6,544 bases of DNA, from NCBI GenBank assembly GCA_964398215.1, contig CAYNNP010000310.1, forward strand, positions 1 to 6,544, in the 5' to 3' direction. Under the pieces are notes generated by a model. The model was not told the origin of the DNA. It ran no database searches and worked only from the letters and a program-made list of their open reading frames with translations. The DNA is from CAYNNP01 sp964398215 (GTDB lineage Bacteria; Planctomycetota; Planctomycetia; Pirellulales; Pirellulaceae). The translations under genes were made by a program, and so were the position numbers. Shown piece by piece: positions 1 through 5,972 of the stretch. Positions within the stretch are counted from its first letter, which is position 1. Every line of letters starts with the position of its first letter.

Positions 1-38
1 ACAACAATCACGGGCACCTCATTAGTAGAAAATAAATG

Positions 39-53
39 CAAATTTAGAATTTG
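39..53. promoter_or_regulatory. Short AT-rich inverted repeat upstream of the DUF1573-like gene
   Basis: Two 6-base arms, CAAATT (39-44) and AATTTG (48-53), are perfect inverted copies separated by TAG. The element lies 27 bases before the chosen start of the first gene, where a promoter or operator could sit. The surrounding 1-80 stretch is AT-rich and contains no recognisable gene end. I could not identify a convincing -35/-10 pair. Such short palindromes occur by chance in AT-rich DNA, so this is only a possible operator. Confidence 0.2.
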
Positions 54-68
54 TATTGTGATTTTAAA

Positions 69-73
69 AAGGG
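69..73 (+). promoter_or_regulatory. Ribosome binding site supporting the ATG at 81
   Basis: AAGGG lies 7 bases before the ATG at 81. This supports that start over the in-frame TTG at 51, which has no purine-rich site before it and would add ten non-hydrophobic residues ahead of a normal signal peptide. Confidence 0.55.
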
Positions 74-80
74 CAATCTT

Positions 81-1199
81 ATGAATGCTAGATTCTTAGC
101 ATTGTGGTCACTGGTTTTGTTTTCGCTGGCTCTCTTTCAACGGCAGGCGAATGGTGAAGATAAAAACAACACGAAACCAACTGCTGAGTATCGCAATGGC
201 AATATCGTATCCGAGGGTGGTGGGCTGATCGCGCACCTTAAACTGGGCGACATTGAGCCGGGAGCAATGAAAAAGTTTGTTATCTCACTTCACAACTCGA
301 CGCCTGATGCGTTGCCAATTAACAAGATGACGACTCATTGCAGTTGTTTGAAAGTGAAGACGGATGGCGATGAGTTACCTGGAAACGGATCGCTAGAGTT
401 TCATTTAGAGATAAAGGCAGTACAGGACCTTAGCGAAGAAACGGTTTCGCAGACCTTCGAGATCTATTACTCAGCTGAAAACGCTATCACGGTTGCCATT
501 CAATACCGACTGTCGGGGCTAGTGAGTTTTCGAAGAGCGAGAGCGTTTGTTGCTGAGATAAGTGATGTTAAAAAACCGCAAACTGTTCGAGTGCCAGTAT
601 TGATTACGGCTCCAGTAAGATTGGAGGATGTTGCAGTCGTGCTATCGAAGGAGTTCGACGGTTGCGAACACCGGCTAAATCAAAATGTAGATTCGCAATG
701 GTTGGAGATTCTGTATGAGAATAAGGAATCACAGCCTGGCTCCACGATCGGAAGTGCGACCCTAAAGCACGAAGAAAGTGGTGCAAGTACGACGGTCGCT
801 GTCGTGCTGGAACCAAAAACTGGTCTAAAAGTCGCGCCTAGTACTTTGCGTTTTCGTCCGAGCAAAGATGATAAGACAACGAATAATCAAGACGTATACG
901 AGCAGTTTGTAGCTAGTGCAATTGTTAGCGTAGACTCGTCACTGCTAAAGCCAAACAACACGGCGAAAGCGATGATTCCAAGGATCAGTGTCTCTTGCGA
1001 TGCTCCAGCAAATCTGACATGCAAGAAGTCAAAGCTTCTCAATGGAATCACCAGGATTCAGCTAAGCTTAAAAAAGAAAATAGATGATGATTTTCCAGAG
1101 TTTGCAACGGTGGTTTGCCGAGTCGGGGATCGTGTCATCAGAAAGAAGATCTGTACATCGGTGAGCGGCATCAATCAAAAATCACGTTCTGTTAAATGA
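81..1199 (+). CDS. Exported DUF1573-like protein
   Basis: A 372-residue protein with a signal peptide: residues 1-25 have a short n-region with Arg4, a hydrophobic core at about 5-19 and a likely cut after ANG, before Glu26. Residues about 52-112 match the DUF1573 pattern: a LGDIEPG turn, a beta strand (KFVISLHN), then a HCSC motif (Cys87, Cys89) and a strand-rich stretch ending in a FHLEIKA-like strand. DUF1573 is an immunoglobulin-like (ASH/MSP-type) fold common in exported proteins of Bacteroidetes and Planctomycetes; its molecular role is not settled. Residues about 150-372 look like two further beta-rich domains of unclear family, with Cys195, 306, 314, 346 and 358. The protein probably acts in the periplasm or on the surface. 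The gene ends 20 bases before the Cys-rich gene and probably shares its transcript. The domain call is by pattern recognition; no catalytic residues are apparent. Confidence 0.75.
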   Translation: MNARFLALWSLVLFSLALFQRQANGEDKNNTKPTAEYRNGNIVSEGGGLIAHLKLGDIEPGAMKKFVISLHNSTPDALPINKMTTHCSCLKVKTDGDELPGNGSLEFHLEIKAVQDLSEETVSQTFEIYYSAENAITVAIQYRLSGLVSFRRARAFVAEISDVKKPQTVRVPVLITAPVRLEDVAVVLSKEFDGCEHRLNQNVDSQWLEILYENKESQPGSTIGSATLKHEESGASTTVAVVLEPKTGLKVAPSTLRFRPSKDDKTTNNQDVYEQFVASAIVSVDSSLLKPNNTAKAMIPRISVSCDAPANLTCKKSKLLNGITRIQLSLKKKIDDDFPEFATVVCRVGDRVIRKKICTSVSGINQKSRSVK

Positions 1200-1208
1200 C
1201 TCTATTTC

Positions 1209-1213
1209 GGGGA
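1209..1213 (+). promoter_or_regulatory. Ribosome binding site that decides the start of the Cys-rich gene
   Basis: GGGGA lies 6 bases before the ATG at 1220. The other in-frame ATG, at 1196, overlaps the TGA of the upstream gene (ATGA) but has no purine-rich site before it, so 1220 is preferred. If 1196 were used, the two genes would be coupled by a 4-base overlap. Confidence 0.55.
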
Positions 1214-1219
1214 TCTCGG

Positions 1220-1723
1220 ATGCGTTTTACTTTAGGTTTTGTGACGACATTGTTGCTGTTTAGTTCGGTGGCTCAAGGTCAGCAGGTGTGTCAGGTGATA
1301 GAAGAATTACCTTGCCCTCCTGTCACGACAAAAGCTTGTGGCGACACAGAGTGTTGGATTGGAAATTTTGACTCTTACTGCCCCAACAACACGACGGCAA
1401 CGCGTGCTACTGGGAATACACGAACAGGATTTCGGCCCGCTTTTCCTGGTGAGGCGGGGAGTTGGAGTGCTGTTCATTCAGGCACCACGCATTGTAGTGA
1501 GGAGCAAAATTGTGACGATTGCACTCCACCTGTCATGGTGTTTGAGGAGGTCGAGGACCTAATTACAGGTGAGGTAATCGGAGTCGCGGCATCGTTTAAA
1601 TCTTTCTGCAAGCCTGACGGGGACTGGGAGGAGACAGGTGCAACATGGATTCTGTTGGAAGCAGCCGGCGGAGGCTGCAATGGGGCTGGATTACCCGTTG
1701 TCCCAGTTCCATTCGGGCTCTAG
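1220..1723 (+). CDS. Small exported cysteine-rich protein, function unknown
   Basis: A 167-residue protein that I do not recognise. Residues 1-20 form a clear signal peptide (Arg2, hydrophobic core LGFVTTLLLF, likely cut after AQG, before Gln21). The mature part of about 147 residues has ten cysteines at 24, 32, 40, 45, 54, 92, 98, 101, 130 and 153. They cluster in the first third and in a CSEEQNCDDC group; an even number after export suggests up to five disulfides. There is no haem CxxCH motif, no lipobox and no transmembrane segment besides the signal. Residues 55-91 are rich in Thr, Gly and Arg, and the tail is Gly/Pro/Val rich. The gene follows the DUF1573-like gene by 20 bases and is followed by a strong terminator, so the two are probably one operon. 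It may be a small secreted domain or a partner of the DUF1573-like protein; this is inference from context only. Coding status is supported by the signal peptide, RBS and terminator placement. Confidence 0.7.
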   Translation: MRFTLGFVTTLLLFSSVAQGQQVCQVIEELPCPPVTTKACGDTECWIGNFDSYCPNNTTATRATGNTRTGFRPAFPGEAGSWSAVHSGTTHCSEEQNCDDCTPPVMVFEEVEDLITGEVIGVAASFKSFCKPDGDWEETGATWILLEAAGGGCNGAGLPVVPVPFGL

Positions 1724-1750
1724 AGCCGATATCGACGACCACTGAACCAT

Positions 1751-1784
1751 TCACCCTTCGACACTCGAAGGGTGATTTCTTTTG
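1751..1784 (+). terminator. Rho-independent terminator after the Cys-rich gene
   Basis: TCACCCTTCGA (1751-1761) and TCGAAGGGTGA (1765-1775) form a perfect 11-bp stem with a 3-base CAC loop. It is followed directly by TTTCTTTTG on the plus strand. It begins 27 bases after the stop codon of the Cys-rich gene and ends 47 bases before the next start codon. It should end the DUF1573/Cys-rich transcript and separate it from the third exported gene. The minus side lacks an equally good T tract, so it is probably one-directional. Confidence 0.85.
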
Positions 1785-1821
1785 CTCTTCAGGTTTTCAC
1801 TGACGCTAGCCTGCATCGAAT

Positions 1822-1827
1822 AAGGTG
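1822..1827 (+). promoter_or_regulatory. Ribosome binding site supporting the ATG at 1832
   Basis: AAGGTG lies 4 bases before the ATG at 1832. The longer in-frame alternative, a GTG at 1772, falls inside the right arm of the terminator hairpin and would put 20 residues ahead of a normal signal peptide, so it is rejected. A promoter for this gene should lie in 1785-1821, but I see no clear -35/-10 pair. Confidence 0.5.
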
Positions 1828-1831
1828 TCTT

Positions 1832-2788
1832 ATGTGTAAAAAAGATTCGCTTTGGATTAGCATTTGCGTGATTTTCACGTTTAGTTCTACTGTCAAAGCA
1901 CAATTTCCAATTGACGCTGAAGCTCAATCGTACCTGGATGCTGTTTCACTCAATGGCAAAAGCCTCGTTTCGTTTGACGTCCTCTATCGAACAGAGGAAG
2001 TCACATTGCTGGGGCCGCATGTGTCTATCGAAAGTTTTTATCGGTATCGATTCGACGATGACGGTAAGCGTGCACTTTTTTTGGCGCGACGCAAATATGG
2101 GGGCATCGAGAACGGCAAGGCAGTTCGCAAGTCGATGGCGTACGGGATTCTTTTTCAAGATGGCGAGTTAGCTTATTCAAAGTTCGACGGAGTCATTAAA
2201 AACTTTCAAGGTACGATGCATGTCGCACTTGGCCGTTACGGTCAAGTGCCCAACATGCGGATGGTCGGGCTGAGTCCTTTCCCTCAATCATTTGCAATGA
2301 CCAAGAGTTTTACAGAGGACGTAAAACTATTGGCGATTGGGCAAAAAGCGACGCCGGTTGCGGATGGAAAGATCCAGTTGCAACGGAGCATTCCATTCTC
2401 TGCGGATCGTAATTTGCTGCATGTAGAAACAAGGGTGTTCAGTCCAGATACTTTGCTGCCTGAGCTAACCACGATGGCGGGCGAAAGAGTGCTGAACGGC
2501 CAGCGGAAAAGACAAGTGATGCTACGTGAGGCGTGCCAATGGGAAGAGCATGAGAGCGTTTATGTTCCCTCGAATGTCGAGCAAAGTAGATACAAGAGTT
2601 CTCGTCCAGAGAAAGAGAAAGAGCCTGAGAGTTCCGAAAAGATCACGGACACTGTCTTTCATTGGTTCTCTGTCAATAAAACCATGGATGATAAGCACTT
2701 CGATCCGTCAATCATTGAGGCTCTACCAAAAGCGATGAAATTGCTGGATCCGAAACTTGCGAAGGCAACAAGCCTTGTTAGTCCATGA
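1832..2788 (+). CDS. Exported protein of unknown function
   Basis: A 318-residue protein with a signal peptide at residues 1-23 (Lys3, Lys4, a hydrophobic core at about 7-18, likely cut after VKA, before Gln24). The mature part is soluble with no further membrane segment. Residues about 30-250 alternate short strands and turns, starting with a helix that contains AQSYLDAV and followed by strand-like segments such as VSFDVLYRT and ESFYRYRF. This recalls the LolA-like lipoprotein-sorting beta fold seen in many exported planctomycete proteins, but no diagnostic motif is present and the comparison is only an impression. A very charged Ser/Lys/Glu linker at about 256-270 separates this part from a C-terminal segment with FHWFSVNKTMDDKHF, a Trp/Asn/Asp-Phe pattern I associate with planctomycete secreted proteins of unknown role. 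It follows a terminator, so it is probably its own transcription unit. The other two exported genes upstream may be functional neighbours. Confidence 0.7.
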   Translation: MCKKDSLWISICVIFTFSSTVKAQFPIDAEAQSYLDAVSLNGKSLVSFDVLYRTEEVTLLGPHVSIESFYRYRFDDDGKRALFLARRKYGGIENGKAVRKSMAYGILFQDGELAYSKFDGVIKNFQGTMHVALGRYGQVPNMRMVGLSPFPQSFAMTKSFTEDVKLLAIGQKATPVADGKIQLQRSIPFSADRNLLHVETRVFSPDTLLPELTTMAGERVLNGQRKRQVMLREACQWEEHESVYVPSNVEQSRYKSSRPEKEKEPESSEKITDTVFHWFSVNKTMDDKHFDPSIIEALPKAMKLLDPKLAKATSLVSP

Positions 2789-2836
2789 CGAGTCAATCAT
2801 TCACGAATTGTTTGTAGTGCTGGTGCGACGCCCGCC

Positions 2837-2861
2837 GCGCTGTCTAGGCCAGCGCACTTTT
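2837..2861 (+). terminator. Possible weak terminator downstream of the third exported gene
   Basis: GCGCTG (2837-2842) and CAGCGC (2850-2855) form a 6-bp GC-rich stem with a 7-base loop, followed by ACTTTTAT. It lies 48 bases after the stop of the plus-strand gene. The stem is short and the T run is only four bases. It is immediately followed by the larger palindrome, and the two together may end the plus-strand transcript. Confidence 0.3.
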
Positions 2862-2928
2862 ATCAGCCGCCGTGCGTTAGCACCCGGTTATTGCCGCATG
2901 AACCGGGAGCTAGCGCTCTGCGGCTGAT
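2862..2928. repeat. 67-base imperfect palindrome between convergent genes, REP-like or bidirectional terminator
   Basis: The outer arms ATCAGCCGC (2862-2870) and GCGGCTGAT (2920-2928) pair perfectly over 9 bp. The inner arms 2871-2889 and 2901-2919 pair over 19 positions with three mismatches and one G-T wobble, including a perfect 7-bp block (CCCGGTT/AACCGGG) next to an 11-base loop. The element fills most of the space between two converging genes. On the minus strand it lies about 30 bases after the kinase stop; there is no long T tract on either side. Its GC-rich, compact palindromic form resembles intergenic repeats that I associate with Rhodopirellula-type genomes, but only one copy is in this window, so the repeat status is inference. 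Confidence 0.6.
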
Positions 2929-2957
2929 GAGTCGGCGAATCCCTGTTGGGTTGTTAT

Positions 2958-5879
2958 TTATTTCACTGGGAAAGCCGCTTTGAATGCGTCCGATTCGCGC
3001 AGTTTGACGAACTCGGGAAGGTACAAAAAGAAGGTTGGATCGCATCCATTGATTTGCCGCGCCAGTTCAATCGATTGGATTGTATCTGCATATGCGAGAC
3101 TGATTTTTTTGGGATCACCATCTTGGATAGCCATCCGGTATAACAGCGCATCGCAAGTGCTAAGGCCGACGGCGAGTGCCACCTTGAATTCGGGTCGCGA
3201 TGCATTAGCGATGTCACGAATCATTTGGGGCTTGGATTCGTTGAACAGTGAGTCGTCACCAGCGATTAGCTGTTTCCATGCGGTGTATGATCGAGTGACC
3301 ATCTCTACGTCGACTTTGCTGGCTGACGAATCTTGCCCAGTCGCAGCTTTTACGAGTTCGGCTTGATAGGCGACCTTGTCAATGAGCGCTTGCATTTGGA
3401 ATTCTTCGGCGATGGGCTCTAGCATCTTGATCAGCTGCATCAGCGATTCAATTGACTGTTCGTAATGGCCCTGCCGGAGTTGGATATTCGAAAATCGTGC
3501 GAGCAGATTTCCTGCATGGACTCGTTGAACGCGATAATTATCTCCGCCCAGTTCCATTGCTCGGATTATATGGTCGAGTGCGATACCACAATTTTTGCTT
3601 GATTCATCCAGGTCGCCCATTGCAAACTGAATCATGGAAAGTTTGTCGGCCGCCGTGCTGACCTTGATTTGGTCTCCTGGTAGCAGTGGTTGGTCGGCGG
3701 AGATTTGTAACCGAAGTTTGGTTGCCTTGCTGGATTTTTCGAGGGCCGATGCGTAGTCCATTTTTCGCAAGCTTGTGATGGAAGATAGCTCTAGAGCTGA
3801 TACGAATTTTTTGAAAAGCTGAAAGTCATCTTCAATGCTCAACTCGTCTACTTCGATCAGTACGAGCACTTCGTTCAAGGCAGCTTCTGCGTCAGCATTC
3901 CGCTGGCGTGAAAACATGAGTATTGCAAGCTCAAGGTTGACATCGATCAGCACTCGGGATGCATGCCGGTTTTCCGGCTCTTTGGCCAGGATTGCCCGAA
4001 GCAACGCTTGTGCTTTTAACGCATGAGGTACAGCTTCGTCTCCCCGTCCGAGGGCGGCGAGTGAACTAGCGTGGTTGTTTAATGCTGCGCATTGAATCAG
4101 TTGGTTGCTGACCAATTCAGGATGCTCTTTGCATATCTTTGCTGATAAATCGACGGCCTTTTCGCTTGCAGCGAGTGCTTTTTCGGATTCGGCCAGTCGT
4201 ATGTAGTGCCGTGAAAGGAAGTTGTAGGAAGAGGCATGGTTTTGCTGGGCAACTCTGGAGTCCGAGCGTGACGAGATCTGAATCGCCTTTTCATACTGCT
4301 GCGTGGCCTTTTCGTCTTTGCCTACTTGGACAAGGATGTATCCGTATTCCACCAACGCGGTAGAGTACAACGCGATTGTGTCGTCGGTTAGTCCATTCGT
4401 CTTGACGATTTTTTCCAGCCCATCATTCGCAACGCTCAATACGCTTTCGCGAGCTTCGATGGTGGCGCTCTTGCGAGACAAATCATTGTTGACTTGGAAG
4501 ACCAGCTTGTGCATCGCGTCCAATGCGACATCTCGTTGTGTCTTTGCTTCGTCCAGTGCGATTTGTGTTTGTTGAAGCGCTTGGCCGACAACCTGCTTGG
4601 AAAAGTACGAAACGATGGCAACGATTACCAAAGCTGCTGCAGCGATGGCTGAGATCGAGGCATTGAGTGGATTACGTCTGCAAAGTTTCCAGAATCGTTC
4701 TGCTGCTCCAGCCGGGCGAGAAACAATCGGTTTTCCATCACGCAGCCGCGCTAGTTCGTTGCCGAATTCCGCAGCGGAAGAAAAACGTCTATTGGGGTTC
4801 TTGTGAATAGCACGAGAAATGACCGTATCAAGATCTTTGGAGATTGCAGGATTCAGAGTGCGTGCCGGAACGGGATCTTCGGTCAGGACTTGATTTAGAA
4901 TCTCCCATCGATTTGCAGCTTGAAAGGGAGGACGCCCTGTGACGGAGTGATAGAGCGTTGCACCAAGGGAGTAGATGTCGGCTGTGAAGGTGACGGTTTC
5001 CCCACGGGCTTGTTCCGGCGGCATGTACGCTGGTGTGCCGACGATATCGCCGCCAGTTTGCAGAGTTTGTTCCGCATCAAAATGCCGCGCGAGGCCAAAG
5101 TCGCAAACATGGGGTTTGCCGTCGCTATTGAGCAGAATGTTCCCGGGCTTGAGGTCGCGGTGCACGATGCCCTCGTCGTGTGCAAATGCAACAGCATGTG
5201 TAATCTGTTCGGTCAGCCGGATCGCTAGGTCGGTGGGAAGTGGCTCTTTTTTTAGTCTTTGCGAAAGCGACTCGCCTTCGATGAATTCCATGACCAGGAA
5301 AGGCGACCCGTGATGTTCGCCAATTTGATAGACCTGAACGATGCCAGGATGTTGAAGGCTTGCGGCGGCCTCGGCTTCACGCAGAAGTTGTTCATGGGAT
5401 TGTTCACTGCTGAGCTGAAGTACCTTGATCGCAACATCACGTTTGAGACGGATATCGAAAGCGCGAAAAGCGGTTCCCATGCCACCACGTCCTGCAATGC
5501 TTCGAATTTCGAATCCAGGAATGCTTGGCACACTCGTGACGCTAGTTGCATCAATTGGCGGCGTGGGATTTAGGCTACTGTTTAGGGTTTCGGAGTTATG
5601 CTCGTTATTGCCAATGTCTTTCAGTGCACGGTGGAGCTGAAACTGCCGCGAGATTGGTTCGCGCAGACTTGGAAACTGTTCGATGTATTCATCTTCACTG
5701 GGGTGTTCGCCATTGCCTTCCCGCAGCAACACTTCGGTATAGATAATGTCAACGGCCAAGGCCGGATCGAGAGCTAGGTTTGGATTTCGATTGAAGATTT
5801 TTTGGAGCTTCAACGGAGTGCCGTTCGCCCAACTCAGGCGTAACGAATCAATGATGTCTTGGGACATTGGCGTGGCCAT
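2958..5879 (-). CDS. Membrane-anchored Hanks-type Ser/Thr protein kinase with TPR sensor region
   Basis: A 973-residue kinase that transfers phosphate from ATP to Ser/Thr. Residues 1-118 are a planctomycete-type N-terminal extension (TEVLLREGNGEHPSEDEYIEQF). The kinase domain, about 122-380, has all core elements: Gly loop GRGGMGTAF (130-138), Lys152 in VAIK, Glu168 in helix C, HRDLKPGN (240-247, catalytic Asp242), DFG (260-262), GTPAYMPPE (281-289), Asp301 and Arg365. It should be active. CRRNP (400-404) precedes a single membrane span at about 406-426, so the kinase is cytoplasmic. A short probable coiled coil (432-460) and about seven degenerate TPR-like repeats (500-822), plus a helical tail, lie on the other side, presumably as a sensor or scaffold. 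It lies downstream of a sigma factor gene, which makes that protein a candidate substrate. The start is the ATG at 5879; a second in-frame ATG at 5867 is possible, and neither has a clear RBS. Confidence 0.93.
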   Translation of the reverse strand: MATPMSQDIIDSLRLSWANGTPLKLQKIFNRNPNLALDPALAVDIIYTEVLLREGNGEHPSEDEYIEQFPSLREPISRQFQLHRALKDIGNNEHNSETLNSSLNPTPPIDATSVTSVPSIPGFEIRSIAGRGGMGTAFRAFDIRLKRDVAIKVLQLSSEQSHEQLLREAEAAASLQHPGIVQVYQIGEHHGSPFLVMEFIEGESLSQRLKKEPLPTDLAIRLTEQITHAVAFAHDEGIVHRDLKPGNILLNSDGKPHVCDFGLARHFDAEQTLQTGGDIVGTPAYMPPEQARGETVTFTADIYSLGATLYHSVTGRPPFQAANRWEILNQVLTEDPVPARTLNPAISKDLDTVISRAIHKNPNRRFSSAAEFGNELARLRDGKPIVSRPAGAAERFWKLCRRNPLNASISAIAAAALVIVAIVSYFSKQVVGQALQQTQIALDEAKTQRDVALDAMHKLVFQVNNDLSRKSATIEARESVLSVANDGLEKIVKTNGLTDDTIALYSTALVEYGYILVQVGKDEKATQQYEKAIQISSRSDSRVAQQNHASSYNFLSRHYIRLAESEKALAASEKAVDLSAKICKEHPELVSNQLIQCAALNNHASSLAALGRGDEAVPHALKAQALLRAILAKEPENRHASRVLIDVNLELAILMFSRQRNADAEAALNEVLVLIEVDELSIEDDFQLFKKFVSALELSSITSLRKMDYASALEKSSKATKLRLQISADQPLLPGDQIKVSTAADKLSMIQFAMGDLDESSKNCGIALDHIIRAMELGGDNYRVQRVHAGNLLARFSNIQLRQGHYEQSIESLMQLIKMLEPIAEEFQMQALIDKVAYQAELVKAATGQDSSASKVDVEMVTRSYTAWKQLIAGDDSLFNESKPQMIRDIANASRPEFKVALAVGLSTCDALLYRMAIQDGDPKKISLAYADTIQSIELARQINGCDPTFFLYLPEFVKLRESDAFKAAFPVK
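4602..4664 (-). other. Transmembrane segment of the Ser/Thr kinase
   Basis: Codons for residues 406-426, an unbroken hydrophobic stretch rich in Ala, Ile and Val (AIAAAALVIVAIVSYF). Positive residues Arg395, Lys398, Arg401 and Arg402 precede it, which by the positive-inside rule keeps the kinase domain in the cytoplasm and exports the TPR part. Confidence 0.8.
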
Positions 5880-5972
5880 GACATGACAACACTTAGCAGA
5901 GAAAGAATCGAGTTTGTGTGAAATACAACGAATTGGAGAGAACGAGTCGGACAGAAAATTTCAGGATTTAGG

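Noticed and set aside
51..80. TTG start adding ten residues to the DUF1573-like protein
   Set aside because: The extension lies before a complete signal peptide, and a good ribosome site precedes the ATG at 81 instead.
130..138. Degenerate kinase Gly loop suggesting a pseudokinase (numbers are kinase residues, not bases)
   Set aside because: The loop GRGGMGTAF lacks only the usual Val, while Lys152, Asp242, Asp260 and the other core residues are all present, so activity is expected.
1772..1831. GTG start adding twenty residues to the third exported protein
   Set aside because: The codon is within the terminator hairpin, and the ATG at 1832 has both a ribosome site and an intact signal peptide.
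4895..5573. Several open frames on the plus strand and a second minus frame, 100 or more codons long, across the kinase domain region
   Set aside because: They overlap the strongly supported kinase reading frame, have no recognisable domains or ribosome sites, and are typical shadows of a coding strand.
5880..5972. Possible kinase promoter or terminator between the sigma and kinase genes
   Set aside because: I found no convincing stem-loop with a T tract and no clear -35/-10 pair, so co-transcription is the simpler reading.
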